Origin: Antedon mediterranea
Lineage: Eukaryota > Echinodermata > Crinoidea > Comatulida > Antedonidae
Assembly: GCF_964355755.1 (NCBI RefSeq)
Contig: NC_092676.1
Span: forward strand, 20,318,288 to 20,382,287
Reading direction: 5' to 3'
Length of the DNA stretch: 64,000 nt
Below the pieces are notes generated by a model. It did not search any database and was not told where the DNA came from. It saw only the letters and a program-made list of their open reading frames with translations. How positions within the stretch are numbered: the stretch's first letter is position 1; each line of letters begins with the position of its first letter. Below are positions 32,800 through 42,387 of the stretch, in pieces. Made by a program: the position numbers and the translations under genes.

Positions 32800-34134
32800 T
32801 TATTTCTCCAATGTAAAATAATGATGTGGTACTTTAGCATCTGTTTGGCTAACTTCTTCTTCTCTGCTGTTATTGTCTTCATCTGTGTTCTGATCTCTAT
32901 TGTAGATGTAGTTAGTCTCAGCACTTGTTGCTGTATCTTTAATTGTGTGGTACACTCCATCATCAGCATTTATTGTAGGTGGAACGTTAGTAGTACTGGC
33001 GGAATTCAAAGTGGTGCTGTTTCTCTGATTACTTCCAGCAGATTGTGGAGGATTGCCAGATTTTCTCTTGAGTAGGTAGATGAGAACGAACACCACTATT
33101 AAAAGAATCATTGTCGCTGATGCCAGGATTATGGTTAGTTTGTTTGCACTCTCCTGAGCAGTTGCATTATTTGGCATACTTTTGCATTGATTAGTTGTAT
33201 TAGTTGGCATACTTTTGCATTGATTAATTGCATTAGTTGGCATACTGTCTTTCACTGTAAATTCTATCTCATCAGAGCTGCTTTGAGAAATAGTTGTCAC
33301 CAGACACTTTACACTGTAATCACCAGCTGTTAAGTTGGTGAAGCATCTTTCATTGTCATCATTACCATGATAACTATTCAAGCCGTTTAATACCCAAGTA
33401 TAATGTTTCTCACCAGATCCTTCTGTCGCCTCACACTTAAAGCAATGTTCATACATTTTCTTTATTTTCACTGTTATTTGAGAGCGAACTGTTAAAAGTA
33501 ATGTATAGCACTGGTTTTCACTTGCTACAGACCTAGCAATTTTGGTAACACAGTAAAAGAATATACCATCTCCCTGTTCATATCCTGTAAATGTCTGACT
33601 AAAAGGCAATGTCCTTGTGTTCTTATATAAATTATACGACTTTATAATGTTGTTTTTCCCTTGGATCCATCCAATTGTCATTTTATAATTTTTGTTTGGT
33701 TTTGTTATCTGTTTCACCTGACATCCAATTGTTATTTGTTCACCTTCTATGATGTACTCTATCAAGTCTTCACAGGCAATTCTCAAATTAGGATCTTGCA
33801 TCTCCTTTCTTGTGACATGTGAAGGAATCAGAAAGTATTGATTATCATCATCTTGGCAGGTGTAAATTCCAGCATTTTGTTGTACATTGAAAGAGATGAA
33901 CAGTTCACATTTAACGCTTGTCAACTTTGATGAGTATCGTTGGAAGTTACTGTTGCCAATACTATATGAACCATATAATGAAACATTATACTCTTTACTT
34001 GATGGTATGATCTTCACAGGTTGCATCCCATTTTCTTTAGAATAATACTGTGAATCAAACTCAACATACTGTTCTTCTGCTGTAACATCTCTGATAAACA
34101 GCAAACTGATCATCATCATTAGACACAGCATCAT
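32800..34134 (-). CDS. Ig-domain transmembrane receptor B (array copy 2), intronless
   Basis: 444 residues, one exon, fully open. Signal peptide about 1-19; Ig-like segments centred on CELFISF...GIYTC, IGCQVKQI...IGWIQG...GIFFYC and CFKCEAT...YTWVLNG...GDYSVKC. The stalk contains three short repeats of the type QCKSMPTN, more than in A. Transmembrane helix about 331-355, then KRKSG and an 89-residue tail ending HHYFTLEK. The tail has DDGVYHTI and NYIYN tyrosines. This is the best preserved copy and the reference for the array. Its first half is almost identical to C at the DNA level, as expected from recent duplication or gene conversion. The upstream 120 bp (34135-34260) is conserved in all copies and probably includes the 5' UTR and promoter, but no TATA box is obvious. 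Confidence 0.85.
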   Translation of the reverse strand: MMLCLMMMISLLFIRDVTAEEQYVEFDSQYYSKENGMQPVKIIPSSKEYNVSLYGSYSIGNSNFQRYSSKLTSVKCELFISFNVQQNAGIYTCQDDDNQYFLIPSHVTRKEMQDPNLRIACEDLIEYIIEGEQITIGCQVKQITKPNKNYKMTIGWIQGKNNIIKSYNLYKNTRTLPFSQTFTGYEQGDGIFFYCVTKIARSVASENQCYTLLLTVRSQITVKIKKMYEHCFKCEATEGSGEKHYTWVLNGLNSYHGNDDNERCFTNLTAGDYSVKCLVTTISQSSSDEIEFTVKDSMPTNAINQCKSMPTNTTNQCKSMPNNATAQESANKLTIILASATMILLIVVFVLIYLLKRKSGNPPQSAGSNQRNSTTLNSASTTNVPPTINADDGVYHTIKDTATSAETNYIYNRDQNTDEDNNSREEEVSQTDAKVPHHYFTLEK

Positions 34135-34560
34135 TTTTGTTTATGAATAAGTTTAATGAATTGGACTTGTTGTTTGATAACTTGGTCGAAGTAAACAGAT
34201 TCCTATTTCAACTGCATCTATTTCTGCTATGGTTAAACAAAACAAAATATTTTGCAATAAGGAAATAAAAACCTATAATGTCCTTTTTTAGGTGCCATCA
34301 TGTGTACTTATTTATATTAAAAATAAAACTTTACTTTCTATTCCCAAAGTAAACTTAATATACTTTTGTTTATGACTCGTTCTGTAACTTTTAACTTTTC
34401 AGTTTAAAATATTAAAATACACATCCAAGCTTGAAAAATATATGTCGTCGTATTAATTGCACTCAGTATTGTGAGCCTAATTATGTCTGGAAACAATTTT
34501 TTCCATTAAACAATTATAAGCAAAGTATTAAATAATCTATATATAAATTTACGTAAGGGC
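34135..34560 (-). promoter_or_regulatory. Conserved upstream region of receptor B
   Basis: Nearly identical to sequences upstream of C (38302-38535, interrupted), D (50095-50490) and E (52724-53110), and more distantly A (27991-28150). Landmarks on the plus strand are ataacttggtcgaagtaaac, agattcctatttcaactgca and ttgcaataaggaaataaaaa. Conservation could be due to recent duplication alone. Confidence 0.45.
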
Positions 34561-35270
34561 AAAATGCGGTAAATCGCGCCTTACTTCTAGGATTTTTTCT
34601 CGATGGTATATAAAGTTAGTTCGTACTTTCGGTACTGATTTTAACCACCTGATGTAACCCTGTTTACTAATTAAATTAAGTTAGATAATTAGTTATCGAC
34701 GATTAAAACGAATTTAGGTTCAACGATTTGCCCCAAATAGGGGTGTTTTCCGATCGTGGTATACACTGTCTAATGGATGTCCATCTTGAAAAATACCCGC
34801 CATAAAAATGAGAGGAGGCTTCGCATTTTCCTATCTCCTCCTACAATAATTGTTTTTAATAGCTGAAAACCGGTTGAACAGCTAGAGTACAGCATCATAA
34901 TGTTGAAGACAGGCCGAATTTCTTTAAAAAATACTATTTTTATAGATTTAATATATGTTTATACAAATGTATTGATTTGCGATGAATGGAACATTCCAAT
35001 CTCTGTTCCACAAGTGTCTATTCCCTCAGGCGTCGTAAAGGCAAGTACTGTATACTCATAACAGAAATTTGATCCATTTTTTTTTTCAATCTGTGCTGCA
35101 GAGGTTGGATATAATTTTTTTTTTAACGGATAATGAGCTAGCGTTTTCACTCGCCGTATATTATGTACAAATCTTTATTATTGCAGTTATTGAGTTATAA
35201 TAAAGATAATTTAATATTTATTGACGATTAAATCGAATTTATGATTTTCCCCGAATAGAGGTGGTTTTCA
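34561..35270. other. Intergenic sequence between receptor B and repeat R1
   Basis: AT-rich. A block near 34700 (acgattaaaacgaatttagg, then ccccaaataggggtg) recurs at about 35223-35265 in diverged form, so this may be part of the R1 repeat. No gene seen. Confidence 0.35.
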
Positions 35271-36112
35271 CAAATTGTTTTACATTATACAAACATATAC
35301 ACGTGGTAGTGATGTATCGTTACATGTACTGTACTATTTCAATCGACTAGGACGGTGATAGTTTCAACAAAGTATTACATCGCAATGTTTTACTGTGTTT
35401 AGTGGTATATTATTTGTAAAACATGAAAACAATAATAATAATAATAACTGGTACTTGATAGCGCATTATGCTGAAAGCCTCAATGCGCTTTACAAAGACA
35501 GAACAATTTAGAAAATTACAAATTAAAAAGGTGGGTTTTGAGGAGAGATTTGAAGCGGGATTTGAAGACACTGGTGGAAGTAGCCTGACGGATTTCAATA
35601 GGCAACGCATTCCATAGAGAAACGGATGCCGAAGAAAATGAACGATTTCCATAAAACGTGGAAGGATGAAATATATGGGCAAGAAGAGACTCAGATCTAG
35701 ATCTCAGAGACCGCTTAGGAACATAAGGTTGAATAAGTTCAATTATTTCGTTACTAAATGGAAAAAGAATATATTTAAAAAATTTTTGTTTTTGCACCCA
35801 TCCTCTTCCCCATCCCTCAACCCTAATGTTACATACAAAACACAAATTAAGTTTGTTTAAATTTAACTTAAACAATTGGTCTCATTTTGTGACAAGTTTC
35901 TCTTTCGGAAGTAATTCCCAGGGTGCTAATTTTAGTTGAGTACATAAATCACAGTGTCTATTTATTCGTTCCTGTAAACGTCATGTATTATTGTCCTGCG
36001 GTACGTACATTTGAAATCGCCAGTTTTTTAACGCTGACATTATTATGTATTTGAGAACCATCTGTGGGCACGACCTAGATGGTACGCGAGCGAAGCGAGC
36101 GTACCATCTAGT
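35271..36112. repeat. Dispersed noncoding repeat R1, copy 2, with terminal hairpin
   Basis: Collinear with copy 1 at 30290-31000 but interrupted by an L2-like LINE. The end is a hairpin with perfect 13-bp arms, ctagatggtacgc (36075-36087) and its complement (36099-36111), with the boundary just after ctagt. The hairpin plus a CTAG-T terminus recalls Helitron-like 3' ends; classification is tentative. Confidence 0.6.
35428..35742 (-). mobile_element. 5'-truncated L2/CR1-like LINE inserted in R1
   Basis: The minus strand encodes a C-terminal ORF2 tail with RSFSSASVSLWNALPIEIR and FKSRFKSLLKTHLFNL, followed by a short 3' UTR with gcgctt and an (att)n tail. Copy 1 of R1 at about 30628 has the uninterrupted site (aaaacataaaaaaatatttc), so the insertion boundaries are visible by comparison. 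Confidence 0.8.
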
Positions 36113-36149
36113 AATTATAATTTATCATAATGTCTATCTATATTTTGTT

Positions 36150-36305
36150 TCATCTTCACGTTGAAGGTTGGAGGTCAAGCTTCCCCAGCCGTTTCTATAC
36201 AATGCTTGCTTTTTTTTAACTTTTTGTGTTGATCCATTCTTTGATGTCATCAATCCATTTCCTACGAGATCTGCTCTTTCTTCTTTTACCTTCTATTATT
36301 ATTAT
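36150..36305 (-). mobile_element. RTE-like LINE 3' fragment (unit copy b)
   Basis: Minus-strand coding remnants RRKWIDDIKEWINT. Same fragment as at 31877; upstream extension gaaggttggaggtca is shared with 50550 and 53160. Confidence 0.6.
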
Positions 36306-37050
36306 ATTCTAATGTAACCAAAAAAAATCTTGCTGCAGCAATCATGAAGTGACTTATTGTAGTGGAATCCAAAATAATCAAGCACAAACAAAATAGTTTA
36401 GTTAACATTGTATTTCAATATTAATGCAAATTCGCTTTTTGTAAGACTATTTTTAAATAGTTTAAAAAAAAAGAATATTAACCGAAAACCCAACTATTAA
36501 GATAAGCACTTTCAGGGAATAACTTAGTGGACTAAACAAATACAGGGAACACTTAAATATTTAAAAAAAAAGTTAATATATGCACAAAGAAAGTGTTAGT
36601 TAGATATTACCAAACTGATATATATTTGCTATATTTTGTTATATTTACAAACTATTATAATTTCATAAGATTGACAACGTATTGAAACTGTGTGTTAGTT
36701 TCGGTTGCTAACAGCTACCATGAAAAAAATTCCCATTTTATTTATTTTTAAGTTTAAGTGTTTACTTTGCTTACTAATACTTTGTACAGTGCTAAACATT
36801 TCCTCAAACTCTGTATATTTATAGTTTAAACAGATTTGTGTTTCTTTAATCTGTGTTTTGGCCTGATGCTAAAATTCTGATCAGGCATCATCATAAAAAA
36901 GTCTTTTATGATATGAATCTACATGTAAATGATATGCTATATAAAATTATTGATTTTTTTTGGTTAAAATATTTTCCAAACAATGCAACACTGTGATGTG
37001 TCCTCTCTATGAAACAATGTTCTTTTTTTACTGTGAGTTTCTGAAAAAAG

Positions 37051-38301
37051 TTATTGTTCCTGATTATTTCTCCTATGTAAAATAATAATGTGGTACTTTA
37101 GCATCTTTTTTGCTAACTTCTTTTCTGTGATTGTCTTCATCTGTGTTCTGATCTCTATTGTAGATGTAGTTAGTCTCAGCACTTGTTGCTGTATCTTTAA
37201 TTGTGTGGTACACTCCATCAGCATGTACTGTAGGTGGAACGTTGGTAGAATGAACACCACTATTAAAAGAATCATTGTCGCTGATGCCAGGATTATTGTT
37301 AGTTTGTTTGTACTCTCCTCCTGAGCAGTTGCATTAGTTGGCATACTTTTGCATTGATTAGTTGTATTAGTTGGCATACTTTTGCATTGATTAATTGCAT
37401 TAGTTGGCATACTGTCTTTCACTGTAAATTCTATCTCATCAGAGCTGCTTTGAGAAATAGTTGTCACCAGACACTTTACACTGTAATCACCAGCTGTTAA
37501 ATTGTTGAAGCATCTTTCATTGTCATCATTACCATGATAACTATTCAAGCCGTTTAATACCCAAGTATAATGTTTCTCACCAGATCCTTCTGTCGCCTCA
37601 CACTTAAAGCAATGTTCATACATTTTCTTTATTTTCACTGTTATTTGAGAGCGAACTGTTAAAAGTAATGTATAGCACTGGTTTTCACTTGCTACAGACT
37701 TAGCAATTTTGGTAACACAGTAAAAGAATATACCATCTCCCTGTTCATACCCTTTAAATGTCTGACTAAAAGGTAATGTCCATGTGTTCCTATATAAATT
37801 ATACGACTTTATAATGTTGTTTTTCCCTTGGATCCATCCAATTGTCATTTTATAATTTTTGTTTGGTTTTGTTATCTGTTTCACCTGACATCCAATTGTT
37901 ACCTGTTCACCTTCTATGATGTACTCTTCTAAGTCTTCACAGGCAATTCTCCAATTAAGATCTTGCATCTCCTTTCTTGTGACATGTGAAGGAATCAGAA
38001 AGTATTGATTATCATCATCTTGGCAGGTGTAAATTCCAGCATCTTGTTGTACATTGAAAGAGATGAACAGTTCACATTTAACGCTTGTCAACTTTGATGA
38101 GTATCGTTGGAAGTTACTGTTGCCAATACTATATGAACCATATAATGAAACATTATACTCTTTACTTGATGGTATGATCTTCACAGGTTGCATCCCATTT
38201 TCTTTAGAATAATACTGTGAATCAAACTCAACATCCTGTTCTTCTGCTGTAACATCTCTGATAAACAGCAAACTGATCATCATCATTAGACACAGCATCA
38301 T
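37051..38301 (-). CDS. Ig-domain receptor C with 91-bp deletion and rewritten tail
   Basis: 416 residues. Residues 1 to about 350 follow receptor B closely: signal peptide, three Ig-like segments, stalk with QCKSMPTN repeats and most of the hydrophobic helix LASATMILLIVVFIL. Next to the sequence gttggta at 37244 a stretch present in E (51639-51729, 91 bp) is absent. This shifts the frame inside the gene just after the helix. The KRK stop-transfer and the tyrosine motifs are lost and replaced by about 60 residues from another frame (PTFHLQYMLMECTTQLKIQQ... onward), ending near the usual stop. It may be a dying gene or a signalling-dead (decoy) receptor; the sequence cannot decide. Confidence 0.75.
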   Translation of the reverse strand: MMLCLMMMISLLFIRDVTAEEQDVEFDSQYYSKENGMQPVKIIPSSKEYNVSLYGSYSIGNSNFQRYSSKLTSVKCELFISFNVQQDAGIYTCQDDDNQYFLIPSHVTRKEMQDLNWRIACEDLEEYIIEGEQVTIGCQVKQITKPNKNYKMTIGWIQGKNNIIKSYNLYRNTWTLPFSQTFKGYEQGDGIFFYCVTKIAKSVASENQCYTLLLTVRSQITVKIKKMYEHCFKCEATEGSGEKHYTWVLNGLNSYHGNDDNERCFNNLTAGDYSVKCLVTTISQSSSDEIEFTVKDSMPTNAINQCKSMPTNTTNQCKSMPTNATAQEESTNKLTIILASATMILLIVVFILPTFHLQYMLMECTTQLKIQQQVLRLTTSTIEIRTQMKTITEKKLAKKMLKYHIIILHRRNNQEQ

Positions 38302-38535
38302 TTTTGTTTATGAATAAGTTTAATGAATTGAACTTGTTGTTTGATAACTTGGTCGAAGTAAACAGATTCCTATTTCAACTGCATCTATTTCTGCTATGGT
38401 TAAACAAAACAAAATATTTTGCAATAAGGAAATAAAAACCTATAATGTCCTTTTTTAGGTGCCATCATGTGTACTTATTTATATTAAAAATAAAACTTTA
38501 CTTTCTATTCCCAAAGTAAACTTAATATACTTTTG

Positions 38536-40052
38536 GGCGCTAATGCAGTTTCGTACCCACCCCTTAAAATTACTCAAAATCTTCATCCAACCTACTCACG
38601 AGTTGTCTACAACATTCTGCAATCATAAAATTGTAAAAAATCGGAATTTTTTTATTTAAAACTATTTTTAATCAATTAATACTGAGCACCCTTCGGAAAT
38701 ACATCGCCAGCTTAGCTTCGCGAAAATCATCGCTAGGCCTGCCGATAAAAGTACGGAGGCCTCACAGGACATTAACTCTATTAATAGAGTAAACAGTTGC
38801 GTTCTATAGAGGGCGTAGTTACTAACGTTTAAAGCACGCACCAAATAATTATAATTTTCATTATTTCCGACATGCGTTTCGTATTTTTAATAAAGAAAAG
38901 AAATACTATACAATTGCTGTATTCATCATTGTGGGTATCATCATAATTATGTTATGTTTTTAATTTGTTCTTTCATTTTACTAGTAGAATTTCACACATA
39001 AAAGAAGATAAATATGGAACTGCTGACTCTTGAAGATATAAGTACTGACCAATTTTCCTCTGTTTTAGTTTATTTTACATTATGGTTTGTAGGTCAAATA
39101 AATAAATGAAATGAATAAAAAGAATTACAGTACTTCATTCCTGAGTTACATTGTTAATGTTATAACACAATAATCAAGCTATGACGAATTAATTGTTTTA
39201 GTATTTGTTATCACTAGCTAGTACTAGAAACGCTAATGGTTTCCCTGTTTTAAGATTTTATAGAAGTATATTATTATTAATTAACATTTTTTATTCACCT
39301 ATGAAAGACCTCTTCAAATACATGGAAATAGGAAATGCAACAAAAACAGAAAGATATAATTTATTGAAATGTAATGTACAGTAATACAATAATTATAATA
39401 AAAATGTTTTCCATCAATTACTAGAATTTATTTTACTTCTGCTGACACTGAATACATCATTTCATGTCTTTTATTTCTTCTTTTTTATCTTCTTTCCTGT
39501 TGTGTTTATTAAAATAAAATCAAATAAAACATTACATAATGAAGAAACTATTCATTAATTTATTTCAACAATATTTTATGAGGGTGGTCCATCCAGCCGA
39601 AGCTGATCATTAGGGACCCTTACAAAAAATGTAATTTGACAAGACAATAACACACAATATTCAAAATAAATAGAAGTTCTAAAAATTAACAACATAATTA
39701 AACACAAAATATTTCTTTATGAAAAAAACTTAAAATCCGTTTCACGAGGAACATGTAAAAAATATTTTATTATCGCCATAATATGATCATAACAGCGTCC
39801 TCTATAGATCGATGCCCTATGAGGCCTCCGTACTTTCATCGGCAAGCCTAGCGATGATTTTCGCGAAGCTAAGCTGGCGATGGAAGGGTGCTCAATTATT
39901 AATTGATTAAAAATAGTTATAAATAAGAAATTATCGATATTTTACCATTTTATGCTTGCTGAATGCTGTAGACAACTCGTGAGTAGGCTAGATGAAGTAT
40001 TGAAATCATTTTGAGTAATTTTAAGGGGTGGGTACGAAACTGCATTAGCGCC
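38536..40052. mobile_element. 1.5 kb DNA transposon-like element with about 260-bp inverted repeats
   Basis: Left end ggcgctaatgcagtttcg and right end cgaaactgcattagcgcc are inverted copies. The inverted similarity extends inward through cgccagcttagcttcgcgaa to the region of ggcctccgtacttt. A 7-bp target duplication, acttttg, flanks it (38529-38535 and 40053-40059). The paralogous upstream region of receptor B at about 34367-34380 has the empty site with one acttttg. The interior has no transposase frame, so it is nonautonomous. Confidence 0.85.
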
Positions 40053-40059
40053 ACTTTTG

Positions 40060-40210
40060 TTTATGACTCGTTCTGTAACTTTCAACTTTTCAGTTTAAAA
40101 TATTAAAATACACATCCAAGCTTGAAAAATATATGTCGTCGTAATTGTACTCAGTATTGTGAGCCTAATTATGTCTGGAAACAAATTTTTCCATTAAACA
40201 ATTATAAGCA
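40060..40210 (-). repeat. Rest of receptor C upstream flank
   Basis: Continues the conserved upstream sequence (tttatgactcgttctgtaac, aaaatacacatccaagcttg, gagcctaattatgtctgg). It then joins directly to receptor 3'-flank sequence at 40211, skipping the RTE fragment present in other units: a deletion junction at caaagta/caaaata-like sequence. Confidence 0.6.
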
Positions 40211-40299
40211 AAGTAATAGTTTAGTTAACATTGTATTTTAATATTAATGCGAATTCGCTTTTTGTAAGACTATTTTTAAATAGTTTTAAAAAAAGAATA
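40211..40299. repeat. 89-bp target-site duplication of LINE, left copy
   Basis: Matches 47387-47475 with two mismatches. It flanks the 5'-truncated LINE. Right copy begins directly after the LINE poly(A). Confidence 0.8.
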
Positions 40300-41017
40300 G
40301 AATAGAATATATCGTTAAAATTGCTCAATTAGCGGATGACACCGTAATTTTTTCACATGACGAAGGTAGTTTAAAATATTTCTTTAATGAGATTGAGTCT
40401 TTTTGTAGTGTTTCAGGGTTAACATTAAATAGAAAAAAGACAAATGGTATGTGGATTGGTGTAAACGAAAATAGTGTTTCAAAACCATTAGATATTACAT
40501 GGACTAGTGAACCTGTTAAATTTTTAGGAATCCATATAGGTTACAATAAGCATTTATGTGAAAAGAGAAACTGGGACAAAAAAATTACCAACCTAGAAAA
40601 CGTATTAAATTTATGGAAAAGAAGGAATCTTACCTTTTTTGGTAAAATAACTATTATAAAAACACTTGCATTGTCTAAGTTTATATATAACGCAAGTATA
40701 ATTGATGTTCCCAAAGATATAGTTAAACAAATAGAAAAACTATTATATACGTTCCTATGGGGAACCAGAAGGGAAAAGATAAAGAGAATAACCTTAATTA
40801 AAAATATTAAGGAAGGTGGTTTAAACATGCCAGATATTAGCTCTGTGGTTGAATCACTTAAACTGAATTGGGTCAAGCGACTGTTAAGTCCAGATCCAGG
40901 TAAATGGAAATGCATACCAAAATATTTCCTTCACCCAATTGAATATACAATAAAAAGTACTAAACTTAATGTACATGATCATGCTAACTTGAGAGATATG
41001 CTGTATATACTGGAGAG

Positions 41018-41222
41018 TGATGGTGTAATGGTAATATCGGACTAGCATGTGATAGGCATGGGTTCGAGGTTATCTGTACCATACAAATTGCATCCTTAGG
41101 CAAGATGCTTTACTCTCATTGCCTAATCTGGTAGGCGCTGCACTGCTGGCTGCCGTGGGTCCGTGGAGGGCCTAATCCGAATTTCCTCACTGAGGACAAA
41201 TAATAATACAAATACAAATTCT
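41018..41222 (+). mobile_element. tRNA-derived SINE inside the LINE
   Basis: tRNA-like head gatggtgtaatggtaatatc with B box gggttcgaggtt, a body with ccttaggcaagatgctttac and gcactgctggctgccgtgg, and an aataata-rich tail. It breaks the LINE frame between DMLYILE and FYKNMINAVV. The body is shared with the SINE at 12050-12350. Confidence 0.75.
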
Positions 41223-41795
41223 ACAAGAACATGATTAATGCTGTTGTAAAATTTAATAATATTGTGTATTCAGAACCAACAACTTTAATAGAAATAAAAA
41301 ATCAACAACTATGGGAAAATAAGTTTATACTATCTAACAATAAATCATTGTACTTCAAATCATGGTTATATTCTGATTATAAAATAATTGGTGACATATT
41401 TATAAATGATAGAGTATGTACCGCAGGTGAAATAATCTCAAATTTGTATAAAAAACATAATGGTTTAATTGAATATTTACAGCTTATGAATGCCATACCA
41501 AATGGGTGGAAAGAAATTATTAGAAAAGACAATACAAATAATCAAGATGTAGGTAATAATGACTCATTGTTGCATAAGAACATTAAAGGATCTATCTACT
41601 ATAAATATTTTATAAACAAACGTTCCACTGAACCAGGTTCACAAAGAAAATGGGAATGTGAGCTAAATAACGTAGAAATAGATTGGAATAAAGTATGGTA
41701 TTATAAGGTATACAAGATGAAACATATAGTTAAAGTTGCTCAATTCAACTTTAAACTCTTACATTGAATATTACCGTGTAAAAAAAGATTAAAAT

Positions 41796-41940
41796 TGACA
41801 AGTATTTACACTTGATTAGAATATTGTAATGACATATGAGCTTTGACACGGAACTGAATAAACGACCTCTTTGGTCACGAACCTGATCGAGCGTGTATGA
41901 CTATGAATTATATGATATTCTAAAGTCTCAAAACATGTCA
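41796..41940 (+). repeat. 5' LTR of Ty3/gypsy element (145 bp)
   Basis: Starts tgacaag, ends acatgtca, and has two mismatches to the 3' LTR. It is flanked on the left by aaaat (41791-41795), the 5-bp target duplication. The next bases, tggcgacgaggat from 41942, are probably the primer-binding site. Confidence 0.9.
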
Positions 41941-42007
41941 ATGGCGACGAGGATTGGTATACAAAGTATATAGGCGTATTACGTGAGTTATATACAAGTT
42001 ACTGAGA

Positions 42008-42382
42008 ATGATTAGGCTAGACACATTGGACAATATTCCACCATTTGAGGTAGGAAACGATCCAACTAATTTAGCGGCAAGATGGCGGCAGTGGAAAAAG
42101 GCCGTGCATATTCTCATCACAGCGAAAGGCGTGACAGACGCGACACAGAGAGAGGCAATTTTATTGCATGCGGGAGGCATACGCCTGCAAGAAATTTATT
42201 TTACATTGCCCGAAATAGTTGTTGAAGACGGAGAGGCGAGACCTTCTGCTTATGAAATCGCCATAAAGAAGCTTGATGCTTATTTTGAACCTCAAGTGAA
42301 CTCACCATTTGAGAGACATAAATTTAGGAAATTAAGCCAATTTGAAGCAGAATCGGTAACAAATTTTATAATATATATATAA
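42008..42382 (+). pseudogene. Gag N-terminal part of gypsy element (truncated)
   Basis: 124 codons from ATG with the capsid-like region: NLAARWRQWKKAVHILITAK, ILLHAGG, KKLDAYFEPQ, FERHKFRKLSQ, ESVTNFI. The frame ends at an AT-repeat (ataatatatatata), and the downstream frame resumes offset by two bases with the C-terminal capsid and nucleocapsid. The stretch usually found between these parts of Mag-like gag is missing, so an internal deletion plus frame shift is likely. Confidence 0.7.
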
Positions 42383-42387
42383 AGAAA

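Noticed and set aside
32775-32969. Minus-strand frame opening MLMMECTTQL within receptor B
   Set aside because: It is the shifted frame of the receptor tail. It becomes the actual C terminus only in receptor C after its deletion.
36075-36111. CTCF-like site in the R1 terminal hairpin
   Set aside because: ccactagatggt-like sequence resembles the CTCF core only partly (GGT instead of GGC), and the hairpin gives a simpler explanation.
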